Source of the DNA: Natronobiforma cellulositropha
GTDB taxonomy: Archaea > Halobacteriota > Halobacteria > Halobacteriales > Natrialbaceae
Length of the DNA: 64,000 nucleotides
Direction of reading: 5' to 3'
NCBI RefSeq assembly: GCF_025629245.1
Contig: NZ_JANZXN010000010.1
Span: 40,256 to 104,255, forward strand
This document shows positions 28,577 through 37,924 of this stretch, piece by piece. The notes beneath the pieces were generated by a model. It was not told the DNA's origin, ran no database searches, and saw nothing but the letters and a program-made list of their open reading frames with translations. The first letter of the stretch is position 1. Each line of letters begins with the position of its first letter. A program made the translations under genes and the position numbers.

Positions 28577-28695
28577 TGCCAGCGTTTGGGATGGGCGGAA
28601 AAAGTACGTGTCGGATTCTCCGCAGGCCCGCCGCCAGTCCCCGCTCGAGCGGGCGTCTCCACACGACACCTCGCGGACGGCCGTCCATCGAGGCG

Positions 28696-28842
28696 TCACC
28701 GACCGAACCGGTAGGTGGCGATCTCACTCGAGCCACAGTTCTCACAGCGTTCGGCTCCCGGTTCTGCCTCCACGCCACAGTGGCGACACTCGAGGAGCGT
28801 CCGTGGCCTGTTGCCGATGAACCGCTTGACGGTGTCTATCAT
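28696..28842 (-). CDS. Small zinc-ribbon protein
   Basis: 48 residues: MIDTVKRFIGNRPRT, then CRHCG and CENCGSSEI, a four-cysteine zinc ribbon, ending in TYRFGR. Such mini-proteins are common in haloarchaea and usually have no assigned function. The ATG at 28842 is preferred over the in-frame ATG at 28887 because it starts at the conserved amphipathic helix. It lies 119 bp upstream of the prenyl synthase on the same strand. Confidence 0.72.
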   Translation of the reverse strand: MIDTVKRFIGNRPRTLLECRHCGVEAEPGAERCENCGSSEIATYRFGR

Positions 28843-28995
28843 GGTGAGAGGGTACGGAACCGGGACCGCCCCGTGGGTCGTACTCACGTTGGCTGAGTCG
28901 ACCCACCTTCAAATAGCTCACCCACGCGGACCGAAAGTGAAAACCGCCCGAGGGAGCGGCCATCGCTGGCTGCACACCGGCGTGGCCCGTCCCGA

Positions 28996-29955
28996 TCACT
29001 CGAACTGTTCGATCAACGCGGGTACCACGTCGAAGAGGTCGTCGTGAATCGCGTAGTCGGCGATGTCCATGATCGGCGCGTTCGGATCGGTGTTGATCGC
29101 GACGATGGTCTTCGCCCCTTTCATGCCCGCGACGTGCTGGACGGCCCCCGAGATACCGATGGCGATGTAGACGTCGGGCGTGACGACCTTCCCCGACTGA
29201 CCCACCTGGCGGTTCTTCGGGAGCCAGCCCGCGTCGACGACCGGGCGCGAGGCAGACACCGTCGCCCCAAGCGCCTCGGCGAGTTCCTCGATCAACTCGA
29301 GGTTCTCCTCGTCTTCGATGCCGCGGCCGACGCTCACGAGCACGTCCGCCTCGGCGATGTCGACGTCGCCGCCGGCGACTGCCTCGAAGCCGAGCACCCG
29401 CGAGCGGTTCGCCGACTCCTCGAGATCGAAGGCGACGTCCTCGACGCTCGCCGCTCCCTCGCCCGTCGCGGCGGGCCACTCCCCCGCTCGGATCGTGACC
29501 GCCACGCCGCCGTCGAGGGCGACCTCGAGCGTCGCCTCGACCTTGCCGCCGTAGTGTTCGCGCGTCGCCACCAGCGTCTCACCCTCGAGTTCGAGACCGA
29601 CGGCGTCGGTGACCAGCGGCCAGTCGAGGCGGGTCGCGACGGCCGGCAGGTAGTCGATGCCGTTGACGCTGTTGGGCGCGAGGAGGATCCTCGGCTCGAG
29701 TGTCTCGACGAGGTGGACGGCCGCCCCGGCGTAGACGTCGTGGTCGAACTCTTCACCGGCGTCGACGGTGTAGATTGCGTCGACGCCCTCGCGGTCGACC
29801 TCGTCGGCGAACGCCGCCGTCGGGCCGTTGACGACGGCGACGAAGAGGTCGCCGCCGGTCGCGTCGGCGAGGTCTCGCCCCGCACTCAGTAGCTCGAAGC
29901 TCACGTCGCGAAGCGCTCCCTGGCGGTGGTCGACGACGGCGAGGACGTCGCTCAT
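28996..29955 (-). CDS. etfA: Electron transfer flavoprotein subunit alpha
   Basis: 319-residue alpha subunit, FAD-binding partner of EtfB, shuttling electrons from acyl-CoA or other dehydrogenases to the membrane quinone pool. The C-terminal FAD domain is complete: [55 protein letters not shown]. The first half (about 1-195) is the Rossmann-like domain I shared with EtfB. Its ATG overlaps the etfB stop by 4 bp, so the two are coupled. No FixC/ETF-QO homologue is within view. Confidence 0.95.
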   Translation of the reverse strand: MSDVLAVVDHRQGALRDVSFELLSAGRDLADATGGDLFVAVVNGPTAAFADEVDREGVDAIYTVDAGEEFDHDVYAGAAVHLVETLEPRILLAPNSVNGIDYLPAVATRLDWPLVTDAVGLELEGETLVATREHYGGKVEATLEVALDGGVAVTIRAGEWPAATGEGAASVEDVAFDLEESANRSRVLGFEAVAGGDVDIAEADVLVSVGRGIEDEENLELIEELAEALGATVSASRPVVDAGWLPKNRQVGQSGKVVTPDVYIAIGISGAVQHVAGMKGAKTIVAINTDPNAPIMDIADYAIHDDLFDVVPALIEQFE

Positions 29956-30743
29956 CGGCCCACCCCCTGCTCTCGCAGCACCGTCGCCAGTTCGGCCGCC
30001 GCCTCCTCGCTCGAGCCCTCGAGCACCCGCGCCTCGCTCTCACTCTCGGGTTCGGCCAACTCGCGCAGCCTGAGGCGGCTCTCGACGGCGCTCGCCTCGA
30101 GTCCCAGGTCCGCCAGCGAGCGCACCGCGAGTTCCTTACGCTGGGCCATCCGAATCCCACGCAGGCTGGCGTAGCGCGGCTCGTTGATCCCCGTCTGGAT
30201 CGTCAGTACCGCCGGGAGGTCGACTTCGGTTCGCTCCTCGACGCCACCCTCGAGTTCCCGGCGGACGCGGGCGATCCGCTCGTCGGGGTCGACCTCGAGT
30301 GCGTTGACGACGGCCGCCCAGCCGTAGTCGACGGCGGCGGCCAGCGAGACGCCCGTCGCCATGAATCCCTCGTCGGCCGACTGGACGCCGGTCAACACCA
30401 GGTCCGGCTCTTCGGTCTCGACGACGGCTGCGAGCAGCGCCGTCTTCGCGCCGACGTCGAGCATTTCGCTGCGCTCGAGCGCGTCGTCCCAGACCCGAAT
30501 CGCGCGGTCTGCACCTTTCGCGAGCACCTGGCGGATGGTCCCCTCGCAGTCTTCGGGACCGATCGTTACCGTGACCACCTCGTCGACGAGGTCGGCTTCG
30601 GCGAGCCTGACGGCGGTCTCGAGTGCGTACTCGTCCCACTCGTTGAGATCGGTGGTGAGCGAGCCGTCGTCGATGGCCAGCCCGTCGATCCGAAACTCGT
30701 CATCGACAGTCGCTCCCTCCGTGACCGTCACGAGAACGTTCAT
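29952..30743 (-). CDS. etfB: Electron transfer flavoprotein subunit beta
   Basis: 263-residue beta subunit starting MNVLVTVTEGATV. It has the family segments EYALETAVRLAE, GPEDCEGTIRQVLAKGADRAI, GVQSADEGFMATGVSLAAAVD and the C-terminal LPAVLTIQTGINEPRYASL recognition loop that reaches over EtfA. The ATG at 30743 is preferred over one at 30782, which adds 13 residues. First gene of the etfBA operon. The region upstream to 30915 is a divergent promoter zone shared with the TRAM gene. Confidence 0.94.
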   Translation of the reverse strand: MNVLVTVTEGATVDDEFRIDGLAIDDGSLTTDLNEWDEYALETAVRLAEADLVDEVVTVTIGPEDCEGTIRQVLAKGADRAIRVWDDALERSEMLDVGAKTALLAAVVETEEPDLVLTGVQSADEGFMATGVSLAAAVDYGWAAVVNALEVDPDERIARVRRELEGGVEERTEVDLPAVLTIQTGINEPRYASLRGIRMAQRKELAVRSLADLGLEASAVESRLRLRELAEPESESEARVLEGSSEEAAAELATVLREQGVGR

Positions 30744-30915
30744 CACTAATCGTTGTCGGGGAACGCTCGTAAACGTTGCCACGAACGAGCGTCGACCGTC
30801 GCCCGAGCGTTCGCGGTCCTTACCTCGCTATCGGGTTTCTGGTCCCGAGACCACGCCTGACTGGTGCGCTCTCGGTTCCGCAAGCGGTTTAACGCTATGC
30901 TGGCTACTACTCCTT

Positions 30916-31368
30916 ATGCCGGACTGTCCACTCGCCGACGACTGCCCGAGTTTCTCCGAACAGATCGCTGGAATGGGGTGTCAACACTACGGTGACCGAA
31001 GCGGCAAAGAGTGGTGCAACCACTACAGCCAGCCGATTCAGGACCTCAAGACCCAGCCGGTCAAAGCCGGCGAGGAGGTCGTCGTCGACGTCGTCGACAT
31101 GCACGAGAGCGGCGCCGGCGTCGGCCGAACCGAGGACGGCTTCATCGTCATGGTCGACGGTGTCCTCCCCGAGGCGCGCTCGCTCGTCGAGATCACGCGC
31201 GTACACAACAACCACGCCCGCGCCGAGGAACTCGAGCGCCTCCCGCTCGAACCCGACGACGAGGACGAAGACCACGGAGAGGCTGCGACCGACGACGACG
31301 GTGGCCGCCGAAACCGCCGTGACCGCCCCGAACGTCTCGGAAGCCGCGAGAACTTCTGGGGTTCGTAG
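30916..31368 (+). CDS. TRAM-domain protein with N-terminal cysteines
   Basis: 150-residue protein. Residues 55-110 are a TRAM beta-barrel (VVVDVVDMHESGAGVGRTED, GFIVMVDGVLPEARSLVEI), which binds RNA. The N-terminus has a Cys cluster (DCPLADDCPSF, CQHYG, WCNHY) that may bind zinc or a cluster; the C-terminal 40 residues are acidic then basic and disordered. Stand-alone TRAM proteins act as RNA chaperones in archaea, so that is the likeliest role. The ATG at 30916 starts just before the first cysteine. Divergent from etfB. Confidence 0.82.
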   Translation: MPDCPLADDCPSFSEQIAGMGCQHYGDRSGKEWCNHYSQPIQDLKTQPVKAGEEVVVDVVDMHESGAGVGRTEDGFIVMVDGVLPEARSLVEITRVHNNHARAEELERLPLEPDDEDEDHGEAATDDDGGRRNRRDRPERLGSRENFWGS

Positions 31369-31561
31369 ACGCACCCGCGACGTGGACAGTCGCACACCGA
31401 GCGCCCGCTTTTTCAGTCGTTTCCCGTCGAGCGCCCGCATCTCCCGCCCCGCCTCACCCCTCGAGCGCTCGGTCCCACACGTCACCGGCACTCGCGTCGC
31501 CCACACCCACACTCGCGGCGACAACACGTAAGTGTCGCCTGAGCGATTACGTACTCGATCA

Positions 31562-33178
31562 ATGGTCGGCGCTACGGCAGGAGACGCTGGTCCCCGTCCA
31601 CTCGTACTCTGTGCGATGCTCGTCGCGGTCTGTGGACTCGTCATCACCGCGAGCGCACTCGCCGGACTGACCGACGACGCACCCGCACGGAGCCTCCTCG
31701 AGACGCCCGACGGTCCCGACTCGGACGCCGCCGGCGAGACCACCTCACCACAGCCTCCCGGAGCCGACGCCACGCCCCCCGCCGACGGCCAGTTCGGCGA
31801 CGGGACCGACGGCGGGCTACTCGAGGTCGCCGGCACGCTCGCGACCCTCGGCACCCCCTCCGTCGGTGACCTCGTCGGCATCGAGCCGACACCGCCGGAC
31901 GGCGACTCGAGCGCACTCGAGGACGCCTCGTTCGAGGCGGGCGACTCGGTGGACTCCCCGCAGGCCGACCCGGGCAGCGCGGATGCACCGACGGGGTCGC
32001 CCCCGCTCGGTCTCCTCGGCGGCGCGTTCGGCGACGCACTCGTCGACTCGAGCGTGGCGGTCTCCGACCCGACCGCACCCGACGGCGCGGCCACCGTCGA
32101 CGGATCGGACGGCGACACTGTCGAGGGCGACGGAATCGACTCCCTCGACGGCGACGCAGACGCCGGGGCCCACGGTGGCGACGCCGAGGTCCCCACCTCG
32201 AGCGACGCGGACTCCGTCGATCCGAGCGAGACGGACGCACTCGAGGGCGACGGCACAGCGGCGACTGACGACCGCTCGTCTCCGACGGACGGGACCTCGG
32301 CTCCCGGAGACGGCGGTGCCGAGCGTGACGGTGAGGGTGAAACGGAGAGCGGTGCCGGCGAGGGTGAAACGGAGGGCAGTGTCGGTGAGGGTGCAATGGA
32401 GAGCGGTGTCGGTGAGGGTGAAACGGAGGGCAGTGCCGGTGAGGGTGAGACGGACGGTGGTGACGATGCGGCCACCGACGCCGGTGAGGGTGAGACGGAC
32501 GGTGGTGACGATGCGGCCACCGACGCCGGTGGGGGCGAGACGGGCGGCGACACCGGTCTCCCGTCGGCGCTCTCTCCCGCAGCGGTCGCTGGCGCTCTCG
32601 CGGCAGTGCTCGCGCTCGCACTCGCCTACCTGTTCCGTACGCGTCCGGATCTCCGCGAGCGCCTGCTCGCACTCCCTGCCTCGCTGTACGCGTTCGCACT
32701 CGAGGCGCTGGTCACGCTCTCGGCGACGCTCGAGCGCGCCCTCGAGACGGCGAGCGCGTGGCTGGCGACGCTCCCCGCTCGCATCCGTGCCTCGCTCGTG
32801 GGACTGCTCGCCTCGCTCCGGGGCGAGGCGTCCCGGTCGGATTCCGGCGGCGGCCGCGCGAGCGAGTCGGCGCACGCCCGGACACCGACATCTCCGTCGG
32901 TGACGCCGGCGGAAGCCGACGCCAGAGAGCGCATTCGCGAGGCGTTCGCCGCCGTCGCCACCCGCGCCTCGATGACACCGACGGGCCGCCGGGTGTCGAC
33001 GCCGGCCGACGTCGCTCACAGTGCCATCGAGACGGGTGCGCCCGCCGCCCCGGTCGAGACCATCACCGCCGCGTTCCGTGACGTCGAGTACGGTGCTCGC
33101 GACCCGACCGCCCTCCTCGAGCGCGTTCGGGCCGCCCACGAGTCGCTCGACCGTCACGCGCCGGAGGGTGACCCGTGA
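31562..33178 (+). CDS. DUF4129 membrane protein with repeat-rich ectodomain (cassette 2)
   Basis: 538-residue paralogue of the protein at 6786. A signal anchor (about 13-37) is followed by roughly 300 residues of Asp/Gly/Thr/Ser-rich, likely extracellular disordered sequence, then a transmembrane helix (about 348-365), a second hydrophobic region, and the DUF4129 domain at about 450-525 ending in AFRDVEYGARDP. The ectodomain contains GEGETEGS-type repeats and two perfect 15-residue repeats. The longer size versus cassette 1 (312 residues) comes from this low-complexity part. Start at 31562. The stop is overlapped by the next GTG (GTGA). Confidence 0.86.
   Translation: MVGATAGDAGPRPLVLCAMLVAVCGLVITASALAGLTDDAPARSLLETPDGPDSDAAGETTSPQPPGADATPPADGQFGDGTDGGLLEVAGTLATLGTPSVGDLVGIEPTPPDGDSSALEDASFEAGDSVDSPQADPGSADAPTGSPPLGLLGGAFGDALVDSSVAVSDPTAPDGAATVDGSDGDTVEGDGIDSLDGDADAGAHGGDAEVPTSSDADSVDPSETDALEGDGTAATDDRSSPTDGTSAPGDGGAERDGEGETESGAGEGETEGSVGEGAMESGVGEGETEGSAGEGETDGGDDAATDAGEGETDGGDDAATDAGGGETGGDTGLPSALSPAAVAGALAAVLALALAYLFRTRPDLRERLLALPASLYAFALEALVTLSATLERALETASAWLATLPARIRASLVGLLASLRGEASRSDSGGGRASESAHARTPTSPSVTPAEADARERIREAFAAVATRASMTPTGRRVSTPADVAHSAIETGAPAAPVETITAAFRDVEYGARDPTALLERVRAAHESLDRHAPEGDP
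32330..32527 (+). repeat. In-frame tandem repeats in the cassette 2 DUF4129 gene
   Basis: Four 27-bp units (32330, 32357, 32384, 32411) encode GEGETESGA-like nonapeptides, followed by two identical 45-bp units (32438 and 32483) encoding GEGETDGGDDAATDA and a degenerate third start (GGGETGGD). All repeats keep the frame, so length change by slippage would only lengthen or shorten an acidic linker. Confidence 0.93.
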
Positions 33179-33912
33179 CCCGCCGTCCGTCCGCGGCGGC
33201 GCTCGCGCTCGCGACCGCCGTCGCCGCCGCGCTCGTCGTCCTCGCGGGGCTGTTCGTCCTCGAGTCGCGAGCGCTCGAGGTGGTCGGTCTCACGGCGGCG
33301 TTCGCGGCCCGGTCGCCGACGCGCGTCTTACTCGCGCTCGTCGTCTCGCTCGCGCTCCTGACGGGTGTACTCGCGCTCCTCGGCCGGGTTCACGCCGACC
33401 CGGTGGCTCCGCTCTCGGCCGCCACCGACGGGCCGGCCCTCCCGCCGGACGTCGCCGCTTTCCGGGAGCGTTCGCGCGCCGACCCGCCGACGTTCGGTGC
33501 GGACATCGAACGGGCACGGCGGTGGGCGAGCGACTACGACGGCACCGCCGCGGGCGACCGCGAACGCGCCCGCCGGGTGATCGTCGACGCGCTCCGGGCG
33601 CTCGCACGCGAGCGCTACGCGCGCTGTGTCTCCTGTTCCGACGAAGATGCGCGCGCCGCAGTGGCCGCCGGCCGCTGGACGGACGACGCTCGCGCTGGCG
33701 CCTTGCTCGCCGACGAGGACGGCCCGTCGCTCCCGCTTCGCTTCTGGCTGGTCGACCTCCTCACGAGAGCCGACCCGTTCGCCCACCACGTCGAGCGAAC
33801 CGTCGCCGAACTCGAGGCGATGGAGACCGGTGGCCCGCCGTCCCGCCGGCCCGCCACCCAGCCCTCCGTCGGCGCTCGCGGGTCGACGCCGGAGGTGGGC
33901 GGAGGCGGATGA
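33175..33912 (+). CDS. DUF7269-like membrane protein (cassette 2)
   Basis: 245-residue paralogue of the 7721-8302 product. It has two N-terminal transmembrane helices (about 5-28 and 45-68), then a helical cytoplasmic part with ARAAVAAGRWTDDARAGALLAD, comparable to the SGQWCADPLAA segment of the first copy. An internal CVSCSDED pair of cysteines is not shared with copy 1. GTG start in a GTGA overlap; its stop overlaps the next start in ATGA, so the cassette is read as one coupled unit. Confidence 0.83.
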   Translation: MTRRPSAAALALATAVAAALVVLAGLFVLESRALEVVGLTAAFAARSPTRVLLALVVSLALLTGVLALLGRVHADPVAPLSAATDGPALPPDVAAFRERSRADPPTFGADIERARRWASDYDGTAAGDRERARRVIVDALRALARERYARCVSCSDEDARAAVAAGRWTDDARAGALLADEDGPSLPLRFWLVDLLTRADPFAHHVERTVAELEAMETGGPPSRRPATQPSVGARGSTPEVGGGG

Positions 33913-35309
33913 CGGCGCTCAGCTACACCGCGCGCTGGCAGACCGGCCTGGTGGCTGCGCTCGCGCTGACCGTCCTCGCGCTCGCCGTCGGCCACACCAC
34001 GCTGGTGGTGCTCGCGCTCGTTCCCCTCGGCTACGCCGCCGTCGGTCTCGCGAGCACGCCGCCGGAACCCGTCCTCGAACTCGAGCGCTCGATCACGCCC
34101 GAGCGTCCCCGGCCGGGTCAGGTGGTTCACGTGACGCTCTCGGTGTCCAACGCGGGTGACCGGAGCCTGCCGGACGTACGGGTGGTCGACGACCCGCCGT
34201 CGGGTGCGGCGGTGGTCGGCGGTACCACCGATCCGCCCGCGCTCGCGACGGCGCTCGCCCCGGGCGAGGCTGCGACGCTCGTCTACGGCCTCGCACCGCC
34301 CCGTGGCGACCACGCCTTCGGCACGCCGGCCGTCCGTTCGCGGAACGCGACCGCGACCGCGGCGGTCACCGACACACCCCGGCCTGCGGGCGTCGACTCG
34401 TTCACCTGCGAGACGCTCCTCGACGCGGTACCCGTCCACGACCGGACCGTCCAGTTCGTCGGAGCGACGCCGACCGACGACGGCGGGAGCGGCGTCGAGT
34501 TCTACGCGACCCGGGAGTACCGCCGCGGCGACCCGATCAACCGCATCGACTGGAACCGCTACGCCCGGACGGGCGCGCTCACCACCATCGAGTACCGCCA
34601 GGAACGCGCCGTCACGCTCGTCTTCGTCGTCGACGACCGCCTCGAGAGCAGGCGTGTGCCACCCGGCGGCGGGCCCGACTCGTTCGACCTCTCGCTGTAC
34701 GCCGCCTCGGCGGGCGTCTCCGCCTCGCTCGAGGCGGGCAACCGGACCGGATTCGCCCTCCTCGCGGGTGACGGCTGGGTCGACCCGGCGCGCGCACCGT
34801 CGGTTCGCCGGCGCGTCGAGGACGCGGCCGCGGCGGCGCGAGAAGACCCACCGTCGCCCGTCGCAGGCCCGACCAGCGCCCGCTCGCACGCGAACTCGCG
34901 TACAGCCACATCTTCGTCTTCGGCCGCCTCGTCTCGCTGGGGCGACGACCCCGACCGGGCGGCGGTGCTCGCAGACGACCTCGAGCGACGGCTGCCGACC
35001 GCCGCTCAGGTGCTCTACTGCTCGCCGCTGACCGACGCGACCGCGCTCGACCTCGTCCGCCGACTTCGCGCACGCGGCCGCGCGGTGACGGTCGTCTCGC
35101 CGGACCTCTCGACGGACGTCGTCGACCCGGGCCGGCGAGCGGACGCAGGGCCGCCGTCGGTCGGTGTCAGAATCGCCCGCCTCGAGCGCCGGACCCGACT
35201 CGAGGCGTGTCGCGACGCGGGTGCGCTCGTCGTCGACTGGGACCTCTCGACGCCGCTCGCGGTCGACCTCACGCGCGCGCTTCGACGCGTCGGGCGGGGT
35301 GGACCGTGA
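33909..35309 (+). CDS. DUF58 protein (cassette 2)
   Basis: 466-residue DUF58 protein, paralogue of the 8302-9663 product. It has two hydrophobic segments near the N-terminus, a beta domain (VVHVTLSVSNAGDRSLPDV), the DUF58 motif REYRRGDPINRIDWN near 200, and a VWA-like C-terminal domain (AAQVLYCSPLTDATALDLV). Between about 34865 and 34942 the codon pattern changes: the reading frame gives a Ser/Thr/Ala-rich stretch with poor third-position GC, while another frame looks better; see findings. The start ATG at 33909 overlaps the previous stop; the end is overlapped by a GTG. Probable partner of the MoxR ATPase encoded downstream. Confidence 0.88.
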   Translation: MTALSYTARWQTGLVAALALTVLALAVGHTTLVVLALVPLGYAAVGLASTPPEPVLELERSITPERPRPGQVVHVTLSVSNAGDRSLPDVRVVDDPPSGAAVVGGTTDPPALATALAPGEAATLVYGLAPPRGDHAFGTPAVRSRNATATAAVTDTPRPAGVDSFTCETLLDAVPVHDRTVQFVGATPTDDGGSGVEFYATREYRRGDPINRIDWNRYARTGALTTIEYRQERAVTLVFVVDDRLESRRVPPGGGPDSFDLSLYAASAGVSASLEAGNRTGFALLAGDGWVDPARAPSVRRRVEDAAAAAREDPPSPVAGPTSARSHANSRTATSSSSAASSRWGDDPDRAAVLADDLERRLPTAAQVLYCSPLTDATALDLVRRLRARGRAVTVVSPDLSTDVVDPGRRADAGPPSVGVRIARLERRTRLEACRDAGALVVDWDLSTPLAVDLTRALRRVGRGGP

Positions 35310-36973
35310 GCGCCGGTCGCCCGGACTCGGGGTCGGCCGACCGGCCGAATCCGCGCTCGGACACCCGGATGGGTCCTCGGCGGCCGACCCGTCGCTTCCG
35401 ACTGCGCGCGCTCGTGATGCCGACACTCGCGTCCTTCCGGGACGGGCCGTCGCGGCCGACGACGAGCCACCTCCTCGCGGCCGCGCTCACCGTGGCCGTC
35501 GCGCTGGTGGCCGGGGCGGTGCTGGTCGGTCCCGGTCTCGCCGCGCTCGCGCTCGCCGGCGGCGTCGTCGGTGCGCTCGCGACCGTCGTCTGCTCGAGTC
35601 GCACCCCGCTGGTTCGCGGTCTCGGCGGCATTCTCGCCGTCTCACTCTCGCTCCTCGTGGCGGTTCCGACGACTCTCGGTCTCGGTCTCGCCCTCGAGCG
35701 GGGTGGGCTGCTGGCTGCACTCGCGGTGTGGGCGCTCGTCTACGCCGGGTTCGCGGCCGCGCTCGTCTCCTGGACCGGAGTCGGCACGGGCGGCGTTAGG
35801 CGGGGTGGCACTGGAGCGGCGCTGGCGGCGATGGGTGTCGGTTCGGTCGTCGTCGCTGCCGCGCTGCCCAGCGGGACCGTCCGCGGGCGGGCGGTCGGGG
35901 CTGGCTCGTCGCTGCTCGGGTGGTTCGCCGGTCTCGTCGCCGGCGAGGGATCGTGGGCGCTCGTCACGCTCGTGATCTTCGTCCTCCTCGCGCTCGTCCT
36001 CGCCGAGCGCGCGCTCGCCGTCGTCCCGGCCGACCGCCTGCTCCCACCCGACCGCCACCGGCGTGCCGCCGAGGTCACGCACCGCCTCGAGCGTGCGCTC
36101 GCCCGCGCCCGGTGGCTCGCGCTCGCGTCTCTCGCGCTCGTGCTCGTCGCCCCGCTCGCGTTCGGTCCCGAAGACGCCGGCTCGCTGGTCTCACCGGCCT
36201 GGCTCGAGGCGACGCTCGGCTGGCCCGGTTTCGCACTCGCCACGCTCGCGAGCGCGACCGCGCTGCGAGTGCTCGTTTGCGCGTTCGCGCTCGTCGCCGC
36301 CGGCGTCCTGCTCGCCGACTGGAGCCGTCGAACCGCCCGGCGTGGTCTCGCGTCGGCGCTTTCGCTCCTCCTCGCTCCGGCCGTCGGCGGCGTCCTCGTC
36401 GGCACCGTCCTCTCGCGCTCGCTCGCCGATCCGGCCACCGCCGGGGCGCTCGAGTCGGCGCTCGTGGCGCTGTTTCCGGCGGCGTTTACGCCGTTGCTCA
36501 CGGCGGTGCCGACGGTCGCGCTCGTGGCGGGTGCGCTCACGCTCGCGACGCTGTCGCTCTCGTCGGTGGCGCTCACAGTCACCTGGCTGCGCGTCCTTCG
36601 CCTCCTCCCCTCGCGGGCGATGGCGGGGGCGGTCGCTGCGGGCGCGCTGTTCGTCCTCGGGGTCGGCTTCGCGGCCGTCGGTCACGTCACGATGGCGGTT
36701 CTCACCGCGGCGGGGGCGGTCGTCGTCTGGGACCTCGGCGAGTACGCGGAGACGCTCCGGACGGAACTCGGCGTCGGCGCACCCACGCGGCGGGCAGCGC
36801 TGGTCCACGGCGGCGCAACGGCGCTCGCGGCTCTCCTCGTCGCCGCTGCAGCGCTCGTCCTCGCTTGTATCGCCGCCGTCGCGCCGAACGCGGGGGACGG
36901 AGCGCTCGCCGCCGCGGCCGTCGCCGCCGGGGTCGCCTGCGTGGTGGTCGTCGCCTGGGCGGTCCGCGGCTGA
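35306..36973 (+). CDS. Large DUF7519-like membrane protein (cassette 2)
   Basis: 555-residue polytopic membrane protein with about 14-16 hydrophobic helices and a 50-residue Arg/Pro-rich cytoplasmic N-terminus. It fits the haloarchaeal DUF7519 family that closes DUF4129/DUF7269/DUF58 cassettes. Its final 160 residues align with the whole of the short cassette 1 protein. The GTG start at 35306 overlaps the DUF58 stop. The stop codon abuts the stop codon of the convergent moxR gene with no spacer. No transporter or enzyme motif is visible. Confidence 0.82.
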   Translation: MSAGRPDSGSADRPNPRSDTRMGPRRPTRRFRLRALVMPTLASFRDGPSRPTTSHLLAAALTVAVALVAGAVLVGPGLAALALAGGVVGALATVVCSSRTPLVRGLGGILAVSLSLLVAVPTTLGLGLALERGGLLAALAVWALVYAGFAAALVSWTGVGTGGVRRGGTGAALAAMGVGSVVVAAALPSGTVRGRAVGAGSSLLGWFAGLVAGEGSWALVTLVIFVLLALVLAERALAVVPADRLLPPDRHRRAAEVTHRLERALARARWLALASLALVLVAPLAFGPEDAGSLVSPAWLEATLGWPGFALATLASATALRVLVCAFALVAAGVLLADWSRRTARRGLASALSLLLAPAVGGVLVGTVLSRSLADPATAGALESALVALFPAAFTPLLTAVPTVALVAGALTLATLSLSSVALTVTWLRVLRLLPSRAMAGAVAAGALFVLGVGFAAVGHVTMAVLTAAGAVVVWDLGEYAETLRTELGVGAPTRRAALVHGGATALAALLVAAAALVLACIAAVAPNAGDGALAAAAVAAGVACVVVVAWAVRG

Positions 36974-37924
36974 TCAGCCCATCGACGGCACCGCGACGCT
37001 CGAGACGGCCGCCTCGACGATGTTGCGCTTCGAGACGCCGCGGACGGTTGATTCGGTCGTGAGGACGAGTCGGTGTGTCAGCACCGGGTAGACGACGGCC
37101 CGAACGTCCTCGGGGGCGACGTAGTCGCGTCCGGCGAGCACCGCACGGGCGCGGCTCGTCTCGAACAGTCGCTGGACGCCTCGCGGAGAGACGCCGACGG
37201 CGACCCGCTCGTCCGTCCGCGTCTGCCGGCAGAGGTCGACGAGGTAGGCGCGAACGTCCTCGTCGACGGCCACCGCCTCGGGCACCGCCTGCAGCGCGCG
37301 GACGGTCGCCGCGTCGACGACGCGCTCGGCGCTCGGTGTCTGCGTGCGTCGGCGCGCACGCCGGTCGAGCAACTCGAGTTCGCCCTCGCGGTCGGGGTAG
37401 CCGAGCGACGTCTCGACGGTGAACCGGTCGACCTGTGCCTCGGGGAGCGGGAAGGTCCCCTCCTGTTCGACCGGGTTCTGGGTCGCGATGACGACGAACG
37501 GGTCCGGAAGCTGTCGGGTCTCGCCGCCGGTCGAGACCTGCTTCTCGCCCATCGCCTCGAGTAAGGCGGCCTGGGTCTTCGGCGGCGCGCGGTTGATCTC
37601 GTCGGCGAGGACGACGTTGGCGAAGATCGGTCCCTCGGTGAACTCGAACGTCCGCGAGCGGTCGTCGTAGACGTGTGTGCCGGTGATGTCGGCGGGCAGT
37701 AAGTCGGGTGTAAACTGGATGCGTGAGAACTCGAGTCCGAGCGCCTCGGCGAGCGTCCGTGCGGTCAGCGTCTTTCCGGTCCCGGGGACGTCCTCTAAGA
37801 GGACGTGGCCACCGGCGACGACCGCGGCCAGGATCGTCTCGAACCGGTCGGCGTCGCCGACGACGACGGCCGAGAGCTCCTCGCGGACGGCACGACAGGC
37901 CGCCGCGGCCTCGGTGACGTTCAT
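36974..37924 (-). CDS. MoxR-type AAA+ ATPase
   Basis: 316-residue MoxR-family AAA+ protein, which works with DUF58/VWA proteins as a chaperone-like remodeller. Walker A is GTGKT (48-52), Walker B VVLADEINRAPPKTQAALLE, sensor 1 VIATQNPVEQEGTFPLPEAQ with the arginine finger region QVDRF, and sensor 2 GVSPRGVQRL. It is encoded on the opposite strand from the DUF58 cassette and converges with it. In many haloarchaea the same genes are codirectional. It is probably the only partner ATPase for both DUF58 paralogues within this window. Confidence 0.93.
   Translation of the reverse strand: MNVTEAAAACRAVREELSAVVVGDADRFETILAAVVAGGHVLLEDVPGTGKTLTARTLAEALGLEFSRIQFTPDLLPADITGTHVYDDRSRTFEFTEGPIFANVVLADEINRAPPKTQAALLEAMGEKQVSTGGETRQLPDPFVVIATQNPVEQEGTFPLPEAQVDRFTVETSLGYPDREGELELLDRRARRRTQTPSAERVVDAATVRALQAVPEAVAVDEDVRAYLVDLCRQTRTDERVAVGVSPRGVQRLFETSRARAVLAGRDYVAPEDVRAVVYPVLTHRLVLTTESTVRGVSKRNIVEAAVSSVAVPSMG

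Noticed and set aside
30907..32553. 548-codon Ser/Pro-rich open frame antisense to the cassette 2 DUF4129 gene
   Set aside because: Its repeats mirror the GEGET repeats of the sense gene, and start and stop overlaps with neighbours support only the plus-strand gene.
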